In this document: positions 35,666 through 49,916 of the stretch, piece after piece
How the letters are laid out: each line of letters begins with the position of its first letter
Position numbering within the stretch: position 1 is the first letter of the stretch
Source: Nemopilema nomurai
Lineage: Eukaryota; Cnidaria; Scyphozoa; Rhizostomeae; Rhizostomatidae
NCBI GenBank assembly: GCA_003864495.1
Contig: ML133443.1
Location: forward strand, 2,952,252 to 3,016,251
Length of the DNA: 64,000 nucleotides
Reading direction: 5' to 3'
The notes under the pieces: model-generated
Database searches by the model: none
What the model was told of the DNA's origin: nothing
What the model saw: only the letters and a program-made list of their open reading frames with translations
Made by a program: the position numbers and the translations under genes

Positions 35666-37700
35666 GCAACAATTGGTTCCAAAGTTATGTACCACAAAAC
35701 ACTTGTTCACATAACCGAATCTCAAGCCTTTGAGGAAAAGTAAATAAAGTGCTAGATGTATAGAAGATTGATGACATTGCCACCATAAAGTAATTACAAA
35801 TTGTGTCTTGCGCTGGTGTATTACTAGGTACAGATAAAGAACAAATTTTTGTTTTTCGAGGCGTATGTTTTCCTATGTGCAATGGTGTTTAATTTAAAGC
35901 CAAATGCATAATTGCATCCCGTATTAAGCTATAAACTAGCTGCTCCATATGCAGATAAATTCCTAACTAGGTAGAATTTTATTGCAGTACCAATAAGCTT
36001 TGGTTGATTTATAAGACGAAATCCTGCTACCTTTAGAGAAAGAACTTCAGTGATAAGGTTTCCTCGTTTTGACAACGCCTAAAAATGGAGAGAGTGCACG
36101 CAGGTCATGTGTGTTGCAAACCAAAGTATATTGATAAAACTCTGATAAAAAACATCTTCAAAGAAGATGAGTAGATGACATCTAGAGCTTACAAAACACG
36201 ACTGCAACAGTTCAAACAGAATTGCAAAGCACACAGCCATCCTGAAGCGTTGCTTACATCAGATACGCGGGGAAGCTGATCAGAGATCGGTCTTTTTCTC
36301 CGTGAAGCTGTGATATAATCAGCCATCCCTCCTGGGAACTTTGATTGCAAAATCGTGATTAACAATACCGAAGTCAGTTCCGTTATTTCAGTTCAGAATA
36401 CTAGGTCAAACGACTTTAAATCGGTGCTTTTAGCCTCCATACACTTAATTGCAGATTAAAAGGAGAGAAGGTCTGAGACCGCAATACGCTAAAGTCATTA
36501 AAAATGAATTTCCCTGTAAACAGGGTGTTTGGCGATGAATACAAGAATTCCATACGATGAAACTGCAGCACCGCGGCAGCGTGTTCTCATATCTATAACG
36601 GTAGGACTTTCACGAAACTTAGTCATTTAGTTAAACATATCAGTCAGCATATGGGCCTATGACCAGGGCTCGTTGAATATCTTTGCATTGGTGTTGTTTT
36701 TACAAAACTTTCAGCCTTGTGTGAACTTTGGTTGGTTCAAACCATCTGCTTTGTATTTAAACTGTGCGTTTTCTTTCTGAATGTCAGCGGCTCTCGCGAG
36801 CTACACAAAGACTTAGTTTGAACAAAGAACACAGATGTATACATACTCATAGCATACTTGACATACAGGCTAGGCTCTTTCGTGTTTCTTTCCTCTGTTA
36901 TTTTAATTAACAAAGGTGTATTAGCTGCTAATTCAGAAATAACAAACTGCCTCCACAGGTTCCAAGAAGAAGGCTGCTGTCAAAGCTCTAAAGCCTGTAA
37001 GTAATAACATTCTAAACTGCTTCGGAAATGCTTCTTACGCACTTGCTAATTCGCTCATATAACTGACAGGTCAGGGTAATTAAAAAATCGATGAAAATAA
37101 CTAGACAATGAACTGTGACATGTTTACGAAATGATTTGTTGAAGACAGTTCGCCATATTATAAAGAAGCAATTAAATGAGAAGTAGACGTATTCTTCAAT
37201 TTGGAAGATCTGATTTAGCATGTTTGAAAGGCAATTAAGACAATCAAGTTCCCAAACATGGTCATAATTAAAAGTCTGCGGTAAATTGATCGCTAATGTT
37301 GCAATGATTATCTCCTTGGAAACAAAAGAAACAGACCCTGTGCTGTGAAATTCGTGAGATTGAGGTTATTAGCTGAATCTAAGAACTGTAGGCAGTAACT
37401 GTCAAAAACAATTGTGATGATGAAATACTCAAAGAGTGGTGATTATGCAAGCGGCCTGATTTGTCCCAAAACTGGCCTGGTACCTATTTGACAAGATGAA
37501 TTCCAAGGTGCCCGTGCAAAAGGGCAATGCACCAAATTTGAAAGCCACGACACAGGACAGGGAAAGGCGAATGAGACACTGGCTACTTTCGTTGTTAAAA
37601 ACAGTTTTGTATGCAGGCTAACTTGAAAGCGAGGTTAACAAGGTTTATTCTACGTACCCCCTATTGTGCTGTCAGCGTGAAAACGAGGCTAACCATGTCA

Positions 37701-38060
37701 GACGACAGCATTCTGGCACAGAACTTCTAAGGATGCTGATGCAAGTGTCCTACCCTTTCCCTATTCTGTGGCTCTGGTTTGCCGCGGGAAGGAAAAGGGG
37801 CGTTGTCTAGAAGGTTGATGCGCCTGAACGGAGAGGTTAACTGCGGTTTGAAACCAACCGTACGCAGTTGGTCATCAATAAAGTCACTGGTATTTAAGAA
37901 AGTAAAGTTTGCCTCCTTTGAGGTATATGGTAGTTTAAAGAGAGTTGATGGGGCATTCAAACAGGTCCTTGAGTGGGAAAGCAGACGAAGAGGTGACAGC
38001 TTGAATGTAACGCACAAATACATGCATTTCTGCATTGAAATGGGGATTTCATGACATAAT
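37701..38060. other. GC-richer island, open on both strands
   Basis: It stands out from its AT-rich surroundings. About 91 codons are open on the plus strand from 37779, and about 102 on the minus strand ending at 37727. Neither product has a motif I recognise. It may be a transposon remnant or an exon of an unrecognised gene. Confidence 0.3.
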
Positions 38061-41000
38061 AATTTAGATATGCTTACTTGACATAAAAATTGTCAAGAAT
38101 TTAACATCAAATGACATCAATGAATCTAAAGCGTTCATTGAAAATTTAAATGGCAGGATAAAAAGAGAGAAATACAAAACAAAAGACGCCCTCAAGCGAA
38201 ATCAGTATAGTGAGAGTTGCCCGTGGTATGACCTAGAGAAACTGGAACTAGTGGCCTCTCAGTATCTCATTGGTGTATTACAAACAATTAGATCAGCCTC
38301 TCTTTGAAAAAAGCAAAGTCGAGAATCATGATATACAGCTGGTTGATAGTGACAAGATCTATCTATTGAGAAGGGGTACCGCTCTGACTATATGAAATGG
38401 ACGAATTTATGACCAAATGAAATCAAATCAAAAATCAATCTTCAACTAAATGATAAGTTGAATGAAATTTATTATAATTCTCCAAAGAATATACAACAGG
38501 AAAAAATTTAGGCGAAACACATTTAGTGGGTTTATTCTCGTATATGTTAGAGGCCCAATAAAATATTTTACATTTTAGCAAGAGTCGGCAAAAGAAAAAC
38601 AGCAAGGGAGCTTACGATTGCTTTTAAGTTAGAAAGGAGAGGAGAGGCACAAAATTGTGAATATACAATCGATTAAGAGGCACAAGATTGGGCCTATTTG
38701 AATTTGAGATAATATAAAGGTCTGCCCATCGAATAAACCACATGAAGAGGCTTTCGTATTTTAAAACTCATTTCGGAAAAGGAATCGGCAGCAGAAGAAA
38801 GGGCGTGGTTGCAAAATACGCACAGGGGTAGTTATCTGAATCCATGGAAATGCATTTCAAAAAGCCTTGGTCATCTTCGAAAAGAATGGCACCTTCCTAG
38901 GATCAGATATACGTGACAGCGAATCTTTTTGTGAAAAAAAAGTTTTGTTTATCCTTGATGTAGATAAAGCTGGCCTTCAGTGTAACCGATACAGGTTCAA
39001 CCAATGCATAAATTTTTATCCTGATTTCATACCATTTCTATTTTAAGGTTACTCTCACAACTTAAAGTAGAGAAGGTGCATTTACCAGCTAACCAAATGA
39101 ATACGCTCTTTATATGCTCTTAATTCTTGATCACACTTACAAACGTGGATTCTCTCTCTCGGATCTATCGCTTAATTCATGACCGAGATTTCTTTCGTTC
39201 GCAAGCCCAGTTTCCGTACAGAAAAACCTACCATTTATCACAGTACGTATGTGTTGGTGAACATGAAATTACGAAAGACGTAACATCCGAATATCTGAGC
39301 GAACGGGTGCTAATCAATAGCGAAAACAACAAAGAATGAGATGAAGAATTATTGATTTTGGCCTTGACAAAACATCGGATGGAATTAAAATTCGTCGATT
39401 TCACTGAATGCTAATGAATTATTTATAGGAAGAGGCAATATTGCCTGATTTCATATGAAAATATTTGCATGCAATTCTGTAAACATGAACTCACTTGCAC
39501 AACAAAAAACAGTTGCGATTATCTTTGAATCAATATCGTGGTTCTCTCGTTGTATATGCCAATACCTTTCGTCTCAAATGTATTACAGTTTACGCAAGAG
39601 CTTTGAGAAGAATCCTTAGATGAAAAGCTGGATTTAGTGACTGTTGCAATAATAATAGTTTGACGCACTGCAAACTGTTTTCAGAGGCAGATTTGGTCAA
39701 TATTTAAACATCTAAAAAGAAGAAAATAGATAAATGCTCCGAAATATATATGAATGGAACATCGAAGGAAGGCTCAGATTAAAAGGAAGGAGATTGCACA
39801 AAAGCTGAAATAGCAGAAACTTGGCTGCATTTGGAATATTCTTGGTAATTAAATAGCTAATTAAATATTTCGGGATTCCCCCGACTTCATCTAATTAAAG
39901 ACTAAGTTGGGTTATCTGATTTAGCAATTAATTGCCGACATAATCGTTAAAGAGGAAAGAAAAGTGTTAGTTGTCTATTCTGACGAAGATTTTAAGTTGC
40001 ATAGATATTGTTCACCCATACCCCGATACATGCGAGAGATCAAACCACAAAGTATTCAGGGAAAGTAGAAAAAAGGCTCAAGGTTGAGGCCTTAGAAACT
40101 CAGCGACAATTTTTGGTGCGATTGGATTTCAACTTGATGGCAACAAAGCAAGCATTCGGCCCTACAATACAGAGTGTCTTGGCGTAAAAGCAACCCTGGC
40201 GAGAACACGTGAAACTAGTAGACACAATGGAAATCACACAGACGCCAGAAATGTCAAAATTGATAGTCTTAAAATTAAGAAAATTTGAAGAAACAATAAG
40301 TTCGACAGGCAATAAAAATTGAAGTGCTTAATATGGAACTTTGCTTCTCATTAAAATGGGTAACAGTTCGAGAGTAGCGTACGTGTGGAGTCGTATCTTA
40401 ATTACCGCGATGGATTTTGATTTCCCTACCTAGCTGGGAGGCAAACCAGAGTGCATAATGGCTAATTCTTTCCATTCTGGTTCCTTGCATGCTGATTAAA
40501 TGGTTTTCTTGAGCTGCTTGACATACCGAATTATGATCGACATAACAGGGCTACGGTTTCCGAATAAAACTGTTCTTCGATTCAACGAGTTTAATCTTCA
40601 AAGCAGACTCTGTTCTGCATACTACCATTATCACCCATCTTACTTGTTGAAGGCTTGTTGTGTCATTAAAAAGAGGGGGGTTATAAGCGTACGTAAATAC
40701 CTACACCCCTTGACAAAGTTGATAATGACTGGAGTTTGACAAGACTGATTGACAAAGACTAGAGTTTGACAGACAATTGTTTAACTTGGATCTCAACGAG
40801 TGTCATTGTACAGCATGCACCCTTTTCCCAACTGTTTAAAGAGAAATGTCATTGGATTGTTGTGACTGACTTAAACCGAATTATCAAATGTAAAACTCAA
40901 TGGTGGACCATCAGAAGCATAGGGGGTAGGGGGCCAAAAATTAGTACATACTCCAATAATGTTAGCAGCTTGCTCTTCAAAAACTAGAAAAAACAAGCGT

Positions 41001-44000
41001 TTGCAACTGAAAATATTTCAGAAAAAGCTGTTAGGAATGTTCGAATTCGCGTCTAATTTCTGATAAATTCTTGCAAACGGAGTGCTCACACAGACCACTG
41101 ATTGAAGCACAGGATAGCAAAACAAGAATAATACCCTGTGATCAAATGAAACAACAGAAATATCCAAAACGGAAATATCCAAAACGGAGTACAAGGATAC
41201 AATTAGCTCTTTCTTAAATGCAGCTGGTCTCTCATTAACATAACTAGATAACATTAATACCAAAGAAACCAGAAAACTTCTAATCTGGGGACGATATAAA
41301 GTTGAGAATACAAAACCAGACTCTATTGCAATTTCAAGAAGTACAAATCAAAGAAAAAGTAAATGACGCTCAGAGTGATTTTTAGTACGCTCAGTGAGTT
41401 TGAAAATTAATTGTTACTGATAAAGGTTTTTTACGACCTTAATGCCCGAAAGATTTGCCCTCATAAGCCTGGATTAACATTTTTTCCAGATAAAAGTTAG
41501 ATAGCAAAGCCAAAGATCTCTTTAGCATGAACAAACAAGATCACGCCCTTCGGCTTCCAATGAAAACATGATTTAATGCAGCTTATAAATGCGAGACTTT
41601 TAAATATCCGTTAAAAGGTATCGACTTTTCATGTTGCTCAGGGTGCAAGATTACAAAAAACTTTTCGTTAACTGTGTAGCTTAAAAAAAAGAATATCATC
41701 GTTCGTTAACTATGTGTACCTATCACTAAAAATCTACTTTCAGCTAGTTTTGGGTGGATTGGAACTGGAGGTAAAATTGAATGCAAGTGTGTTTGGATGC
41801 GTAGCGTGGAAAAGCAGCGGTTGATACTATGACGAGAGTTGTTGTACCAGTCCATTTTATGTTGGCCTCCTCCATTTTAAAATTGTCCCCCCAGACAAAA
41901 ACAGATCAAACGAGTCCCCCACCATCCGTGAAATGATGTTAACATGCACTCAGCTCTTGACATAATTCAATCTGCACATTGGCACACATACTTGTCACAC
42001 TGCCAGTCCTAGTCACTGGCTGCACCTAAAGGGTAGAGCAGGTCCGGGCCAAGAGCGACTCCAGAAAGCGGGCGTCTTACCCACGAACGTCCCCTTGTGA
42101 AGCTGATGACCTGAATTATTCAAACGCCCCCCATACAATTATTTGGTATTTGTAGCAATTAAAATTGAACTAGCAATTAAACTTTGAAGGTGAGATTGGC
42201 AGAGGCAGGACTGCTGATTGAAACAAAACTAAGCGTACCATATTAAGGTAAATTCGCGTGATTTACTTTCTAGTATACTTATAAGAAACTACAAAAGGAT
42301 TTCAGCTACAGGTGGAAGGTAATTGAAAGGCTTTTTATTCGCCAGATAGATACCTGGACAAGAAAATAAGAAAAATCCATGTCAAAATACCTCAGGTTTG
42401 CACCAACCAGAGTCATGTCCCAAAACAAACTTTTAGGTGTTGTGGAGAGCCTGCTTGGCGAAGGGCTCTCTCGTTCTACATTCCAATTCGGGGAAAAAGT
42501 CCCAGTGTGATAGAAACTCCCCAATCTGGTGCCGAGCGTCTAGTTGTGACAAAAATGTCCAAATGTTTTGTTGATAAGCTGCGATGGCGATTGATCGAAT
42601 GTCTCAAAAACATTGAGTTCTGGCCCAACGTCACGGAACAAAGTCGCTCGCTAAACACTTGTGAGAGACATGAATGTCCCAATGTGACAGTGAACGTCCC
42701 AATGGGTACTAGTGGCTACTTCTGTATATTCCTAGCTAGAGACAGGCGAAAGTATTGTACATTTTGTTCGCTGCAATGCATAGAAACGGATCTATTCATT
42801 TGCCACTCAAAATTAATCCAATCCACTGAACAATGTCATCAATGGGCTTCTCGAATATTTCTTAGCTGGCAGCTATTTCCTTACATCCTTGGCCATCATT
42901 TAATGCTAAACCACGTTCCGAGTTTGAATTGGTTTCTTTTGAAAGTTTAACTTCAATGGAGTTATTGGGATCACGTAATCAGGTCTTCGTGACAAGGAAG
43001 GCCTACCTATTTACACCATGCAAAGGTGGAGAGGCCCTTCCTCGTTCCGTTGGTTTAGAATTTGTGAAAACAAGCCCATTATTTTCCATAGAGATGATTA
43101 TCAACCCAAAGTGTGTGAAACGATTTAAATTTAGATACATGACAAACCATATCCACGGTTCTCCTCAGTTTTAGAAAAACGGACTTTTCATAAGACACTT
43201 AAAGCAAGTCAAAAAAATTGAAAAAGATTTTACCTTTAATACCACGCATTAGAACATACTCCAATACTAAAAAATGTACTTGCATAATTCATAGTATTGT
43301 CGATAACTACTTCCGAAGCAGTAAACAATAATTTTGAATATGCAATTCAATTCTAAAATGTAAACACGATGGATTCTCCACAAGAGCCGCCACTGCATAA
43401 ATAATGAGGATAGTCCTCGGAGCAGCGAAGCAGGGATAAAATGTAAGTGAAATCTTATTCATAACTGAATAGGACAGGGAACAAATTTATTTGGAGTTGA
43501 CTTGCAGCGTTTATACCTGAAGCAGAAGACAACAACATGGCCATCGTAAGCGTAGCTAAGCCAAAGACCGCATTTAAAACAGTTCTATAAAATGTAGAAT
43601 TTACTCACATAAGTTAGGCAAACTCCAGCAATCAACTTCTGCTGTGGAATGTCGCAAGCGAGAACCTTCTATCGTCTGCTTTCACAATTAATGGTGCAAA
43701 TGAAAGTTTCGCAAGATTAAGACACGTCACGGACATTGTTAATGGGAAAACGTAACGCAATGTTCAGCTGGTTATTGATACGAAGACATAAATGTCAAGA
43801 TCCGCATACGATAATCCGAGGCTGTACGCAGAAAGCCTTTTCATTTCAGAGTTAAATCAAGAAAGGTGATCCCTCTTGAGCGGAGATACCGTGGCTGTTT
43901 GAGACTTTGATGCGATTTGTTTCAGTAGATTTCCTTATCGAAAAGCTCGAGGCCTGACCTTTAGCGTCAAGCAACACAAAAACACCAAATTCCAGTTTAC

Positions 44001-46434
44001 CTTGTCTAGTTTCGTCTGTAATTGAAAGCAAGGACATTGATTTTGTCGATAGTATAGCTTTATTCGAGGGACTAGATTCTTGGCATGCAATTGTTGAGGA
44101 AAAGCCTAACAAGTGTTTAAAGCGTAGACCCTAAATTTCAGTCGCCATCTGTGGTAAGTACAGTTCAAAACTTTCGACATCTTTTTGCTTGGCATGTTCA
44201 TTGCTATTTAATAAACTATTTCAACTATGTATTGATGTATTGGAGCTTGTAGAAATGGAGTTAATTGAGGTTAAAGATAGTGATAAAAAAGATGATCTTT
44301 CTGCAGGAAAACTTTGGTGGAAATAAAAAAAGCAAAATAGAAGCCAACTATCAAACGAAACCTCACAAAATTAACAGTATGATTTAAGTTATGGAAATAA
44401 TGTCAGGACAAGGCCTGTAATAATTTGATATCAAGGAAACCTTGGCGACAACCATTGCAAATCGAGGCGACTTTAATCAGGAAACGTGATCACGGACAAT
44501 GGAAAATCACGTGAAAACCCGACCACCAGTAGCAAGAAAGAGAACAAAAATAGTTGAAGGTCTTGAATAAACGTGGTCAAGATTTAATTAAAGTATAATG
44601 AAAATAATTCACTATTTGTAAATAACCATCTTTGGTATGATAAATATACAAAATTCACTTGATTTATATCAGAGGGCTCTGAAATTAGCAAAAGTAGAAA
44701 CACATCAATAACTTTGGATTAATTTACAGATTTTATTTGCCTTCGGCATTGAGAGACCTAAAGTCGGCATTAATTCTTTCAAATATTTAATTTCCGGATA
44801 ACTAGTGGATCGTGGGCAAAGCTTGGGGGTTCCATTTTCATTTTAATAGCTTTCAATGCTGAATCACCTTTTGAAGCGTTCGAACGTAAGGCTACGTATA
44901 CAAGGCTCTTGTTCTTATTCCTCTGTGCCTTCTTGCAACTTTGTACATTAAAAACTATGTATACAAGCCTCACCAAGCAATCTACCAACAAGGCCCCCTA
45001 GTACAGTGATAACCTTCCCACCCAAAAATATCATTCTGGACCTATCGTGGCACAAGCATCATCAGATTATTTCATTTTTAACCGGTGCAGAGAACCCACC
45101 AAGCCTCATATACTTTGTGTATAGTTCATGTCACTGAATCCTTGATATTATCGCAGCGAACAGTCTTGACGTGCTTTCAAGTTGCCAGAATCATCTTTAA
45201 ATAATCATCTTCAAATATAATGAAGTTTTCACCACGTCAATCCCAGAGTAGCCTGGTGAGGGTATGACAAGCAAAATTGGCCCCAGATCATTGGCACAAG
45301 TTGAAAAATTTGGGTGGCACTTAAATTCAGCTAGCCAGATTTAATTTTATTAGGAAAGGTAAACAAAATTCAAATTACGTTATCCCATCGGTTCAAAGTT
45401 TTAGGGTATACTTAATCCTGTTCAAAGAAGAAACTAATTTTATTTCACAAGTCGTGAAAATGGTTGTCCCTGCTGTCAATCATACTTCACTTGAAAAAAA
45501 ACAAAAAGGGAAGGTATCGTTGTAGAAAGAGTAAGAATGGAAGTGAAGTATTGGGCTTATGTCATTCACCGATTCCTTCGCAGTTAGTAAAAGACGGTTG
45601 TGGGAAAGTTGCGATGGCAGAGTCGCGCAAAATAATCATCACTTGCAATGCATATCGCATGTAGAAACCCTGATGCATCAACCAAAAAACTATCAAATGT
45701 GACACAACTTTGAGTAGTTGATCTTAATTTACATAAAAGCGAAACAAAATAAATAGCTTGAAATTCAGACTTTTTTCAAAACGTGTCTAAACATGCCGAG
45801 AGCTTGACCAGATTGAGATCAGATGGAAATGACACAGCTTTGTACAGATGAAATCAATTTACTCACCAGTTCATGCTCTGTAGGACACCTTCGGTACGGA
45901 TGCGAAACTGCTGTGGATATTGACTCGCGGCTCTATAAGTAAAAGAGGTCATGTATTAAGATGTGATGTATCTAATAAATTGTGGAGCCAATCAGCTGAT
46001 ATCTCGAGTCTGTGTGTTCTGTTCCACGTGCGCCAACGAACGATAAAAACAGCACGGCCAATCGAATAACCCAGCATTGCATCATGAAAGTTCACATAGA
46101 CAAAAGGATGATTAGTATGAAAAATTCATACTTGTATATGTACATATGTTTACCGAAAAGATCCGTATATGAGCTGCTAGCAAAGATCTAGTGCCTTGAT
46201 AGCGAGATACCAGGTCTTCAATCCAAGACTATATTAACTTGATTGCAAAGGAGCCGTGAACCCTTCAAGAGTCAGTGGAATATGAGTTTCCTGTCATCTG
46301 CTGACTGAAGAACTTCCTTGCAAGAAATGTCAACAAAGCCCGCTATCGCCATGCAAACATAGAGATCTTCAATCACCCAAAGTAGGGCTGATTCTTCTTA
46401 AAACACATGCTAGATCATCTTATTTTCTTTTGCG
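38061..46434. other. Intergenic, no gene established
   Basis: Mostly AT-rich. Two GC-richer patches are open for a while: 42330-43174 on both strands, with repeated AATGTCC-type words, and 43852-44112 on the minus strand, 86 codons. Neither shows a known family or good splice context. Confidence 0.4.
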
Positions 46435-46620
46435 ATGAATTTAAATACCGCACTCATTCTTATATTGATAGAGGCAGTGCTTTCAAAATCACCGACTTGT
46501 ATTGCTTTTGTAAACAGGACTTTCCTCCATTCTAATTTGAGTGGATTCTATTACGATACTTTTCATAAGAGTGTTGAGGTGATTCCAGCTGTTTCATGTC
46601 TCGAATTACTTCAACGCAAT
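46435..46620 (+). CDS. Candidate first exon of a secreted cysteine-containing protein
   Basis: ATG followed by a hydrophobic leader (MNLNTALILILIEAVLS), then SPTCIAFVNRTFL, an N-glycosylation-type NRT site, and VSCLELLQRN before a GTAAAT donor. A signal peptide with Cys spacing and an SCLELL-type segment recalls the start of PAN/apple domains common in cnidarian secreted proteins. No second exon was identified, so this is tentative; the stretch may be chance. Confidence 0.25.
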
Positions 46621-47128
46621 GTAAATGCAGGTCCAGCTGTAACACGTACTGCTGTGTCATATCGACTCGTCTCCGTTCGTCCGACTGCTTGCTAGAAGCA
46701 ACATCGCGCTAGTGCATTGCAACTGACTACCAGTCATTCAAGAAGCCAGCGTCTTGCTAGTTCGTGTGAATTTGTGAAGGCATTTTTAAAGAATCGGGGT
46801 ACACAAGTGAGTTATTTTTTTACCATTGAAAGAAATTTAACTGCAAATGAGATTGCCGATCGTCAACATACTCTGGTAGGTTCATCGCAACCAATCTTAT
46901 TTATTGGATACAAGCAGCATCGCGAAATGTCGTTTACACGACACACGTTTATGCAAAGGACGTTTTCTACACGATATATGACTCGGTAGTTGTAAGCTGT
47001 TTCATCCTGCAGGTTCTTATTATTCAATAATAGCGCGTTTGAATGTTATGGACCGTGATTTGATGAGCTCAGATGTAATGCAATTAAGGTTAAATATATT
47101 ATGTGCAGAGCAGTGAAATGTACTTTCA

Positions 47129-47310
47129 TGTCGTGTCGTGTTGTGTCGTGTCGTGTTGTGTCGTGTCGTGTTGTGTCGTGTATGGCCATATCGTGTCGAC
47201 TCGTGTCGTCTCGTGTCGTATCAATACAATCCTATTTAGGTAGGGCGGTGACTTTAGTTGCATTGTCATAGGATACAGTAGAATCACGTTGTGTCGTGTC
47301 GTGTCAAGTA
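47129..47310. repeat. TCGTG/TTGTG pentanucleotide repeat
   Basis: Runs of TCGTG with TTGTG variants at 47129-47220 and again at 47287-47310, separated by unrelated sequence with a few more TCGTG words. Open frames across it encode a TTRHD-like repeat and are artefacts. Confidence 0.9.
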
Positions 47311-47592
47311 AGGCTACTCCGTGTCGTAATTTGTCATGCAGTCGCATGCGGCAAATTTACTAGGTGCAAATTTGTTTATCTAAAAATCGCGATAATGAGA
47401 AAATAAAGCATCACGGTATAGTCAAAGTTTTCATAGCATGCGGCACTTAATCGTATATAGCATTGGCATCACTTTGAAAAACATGCAGTTTTATGCAATG
47501 AAAAACATTTGTCTTGTCTGTACAGCAAAAATACTTGACAATCAACATTTTATGACAACATTACTTGCAGCTAGGCACTTTCATAAACAGCC

Positions 47593-47814
47593 ATGGTGCA
47601 AATGAGTGACCATGACAAAATTATTGACCAATTGGATTTCTTTCTCCCGACTAACTATCATCGCAGCTTAAAAACTGAAGATGTCATTGAAACAGTCTGG
47701 GAATTCTCTTCTCAAGCAAAGGCACAAATAAGATTACGGGAACTTGTATCAATGATAAATCATCGGAAAAGCACCGCAATATCACTACTTCAAAAAGGAC
47801 GTTTCTTCGATTAA
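47593..47814 (+). CDS. Small open reading frame, unknown
   Basis: 73 codons from ATG to TAA with a balanced, non-repetitive composition (DHDKIIDQLDFFLP, then AKAQIRLRELVSM). It could be a small protein, a transposase fragment or chance. No family is recognised and no splice sites stand out. Confidence 0.2.
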   Translation: MVQMSDHDKIIDQLDFFLPTNYHRSLKTEDVIETVWEFSSQAKAQIRLRELVSMINHRKSTAISLLQKGRFFD

Positions 47815-48989
47815 TTATATGGCTTATGAATACCAAAAGCCCTTCTAAATATGCTAAGAAACACATAATGCAATAAAATTTGAGTTCTTTGGTCATGATT
47901 ATTCAAAAAAATAATGAAGTCTGATTAAGAGGGTTAAGGCAGCGTTCAAGGTTGGATTTTCAGGATGCTCCTAATACAGACGCCACCTGGGATATTTGAA
48001 TTGAATATTTTCAATAACTTTTGATAAAGTTAAATCACCAAAGATGCTCTGTTCGATCTAATTCATGAGCAGACTGTTTCAACAAGAAAGGTTAAAAGAT
48101 CGAATTTGGCAGATAATTGTGCAACTGTTTGGTGTCTTAAGCTTCTCAGCCTGAAATCATAGTACAACTACAAAATGAGATTTTGCCAGGTTTTGTTTTA
48201 AATATTATAGAAATTTTTAATGATTTAAGAACACTATAGCAAGCTATACGACGTATTCGGTATTACCAGTATAAAACTTTCGTGGGTTTTATGGTGGTTT
48301 TAGGACGACATAGCGAGCTACAGTGAGCATTGTTAGCGGTATTTTACATAACAAACTTTATTTTTGCAACAATTGACTTGACTGTTAGTTTATCTAGAAC
48401 AAAATCAAGCATTGACTGCTGGCTCAAATAATAAAGACTAGCTTCGATGAGAAACAAAATATTTCTACCCAAAATATTTAACGCTTTTGCTTCGACTTGA
48501 ATCATTTTGTGTTCCAAACTACAAAATGGCCTATCAAAAATCCATGTTTCATTCACGATGACGTCACTAGGTATTTTTAAAAATATAACAGACATTAAAT
48601 GTTGGCAGAATTTTTATTAGGAAACGTCTGCTAAAAATGAATCCATAAGAATATAAACTTATTAACTGGGGCCTTTCAAGGCTATACCTAAACATTTCAA
48701 ACCACCAAACTCGTCACATAATATAGGTACTGCTTAGTTGAAAAGCTTTCTGTCTCAGGCGGAACATGTGCAACGGGGTGTGAGCCATGTGACATTATAC
48801 ATGTCACTCCCGGTAAAATACATGCAAAGGGTTATTCTGTAGTGATCAGTCTCTGGGTATTCAACTAGCGCGGAGTCTATTTGCCTTGCCTCTCCTTGCC
48901 GAGCTTAAACGCGACCGTTACACATGAATGAGAATGCTTCGGGTCCCCGGATAACATTGCAAGGAAGTCAGATCATTTACAGCTTCACA

Positions 48990-49215
48990 ACCCTAAGTCA
49001 CCCAGAAATCAAAAAATCAAAGCGAGTGAGGCACACTAACCGATTCTGCACGTTTCTAAGTCACTGAGAAATCAAAGCGAGAGATTGAAACTAAGAAAGG
49101 CAGTACGAATATAAGTCACCTAACAATGACAGCAAAAAACTGAACTTTTCTTAGTCGCCCAGAAAATGAGAAAGATTAACAATAGTTGCAGGTGTCCAAG
49201 TCTCTGTCGCTCAGT
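48990..49215. repeat. Degenerate tandem repeat
   Basis: Four diverged copies of AAGTCACCCAGAAATCAAA-like sequence at about 48995, 49058, 49113 and 49152, spaced 40-63 bp apart. Confidence 0.5.
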
Positions 49216-49861
49216 AAGCAAGATGCCATGTTCCCATGCTCGGGTATTTCTTAAAAAACATCGGCCCAATTTCACTTAGGCATTTGGAACCAGCATGTTC
49301 CTAGTAATCGACATGATGTCATGAATGCGTAGATGGCATTAGATCAAGGCAATATCCTTCATAACAACTCCCACCCCGGTGTCTAGTGAGTACAAAGCGA
49401 AAGTCTTTCTCCTTTATCACAGAAACTTTCTGCATTATAGAGTTCATTAACCAGGCCGTAAAAGGTTACTATTTTGAAACAAGCCTATAATCTATGAAAA
49501 AGGAGGCTTAATTGCTTAAAATGGATTACTTAGGTAGGCTGCTCTGTATGGTAACGCAGTCTGCAGGGTAAACACCGAGACAATTCTACATTATGAATGA
49601 AACATAAATATCGGTAACACTTCTCGGTGATAGATCCATCATTGCTACTTACAATTCTTTGTCGCAGAAAAGATTAGCAAACAGGATTTGCTGTATATGT
49701 TACAGGTATGAGGGTGTATCCTCTTAATTTGGATTAAAGACAGCAGGTTAAAAATATCTTGAAGATCTCCTAGGTAATCTGCCTAGAAAAGGCACCAGTT
49801 ATGCACAACTTATCTCATACACAATTCTTTATTTTCAGAACGCAAGCTGCAGTCGGTGAAA

Positions 49862-49916
49862 ATGCGCGCCTGTGTTTTCATTCTTCAGCTGTTCCAGGTT
49901 TCTAGCCTGATCTCCG
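49862..49916 (+). CDS. Non-alpha receptor exon 1: signal peptide
   Basis: ATG, then 18 residues of a hydrophobic leader (MRACVFILQLFQVSSLIS), ending in phase 1 at GTAAGT. An acceptor (TTATTTTCAG) 23 nt upstream suggests a spliced 5' leader beginning at 49839, from an upstream untranslated exon or, less likely, a trans-spliced leader. Confidence 0.88.

Larger units (their letters stand above)
30216..37700. other. Intergenic, AT-rich, no gene established
   Basis: It contains an ACAA tract near 30390, diverged dispersed-repeat copies near 31725 and 35610, and the AT microsatellite at 32000-32170. A 133-codon open stretch at 31232-31633 on the plus strand has no recognisable domain and overlaps AT-rich DNA. 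I do not call it. Confidence 0.4.

Noticed and set aside
42330..43174. Possible coding region open on both strands (up to 147 codons)
   Set aside because: Both strands are open at the same place, similar words repeat inside, and no domain or splice pattern is seen. Repeat-derived sequence is more likely.
47126..47347. Thr/His/Asp repeat protein on the minus strand
   Set aside because: Product of the TCGTG pentanucleotide repeat.
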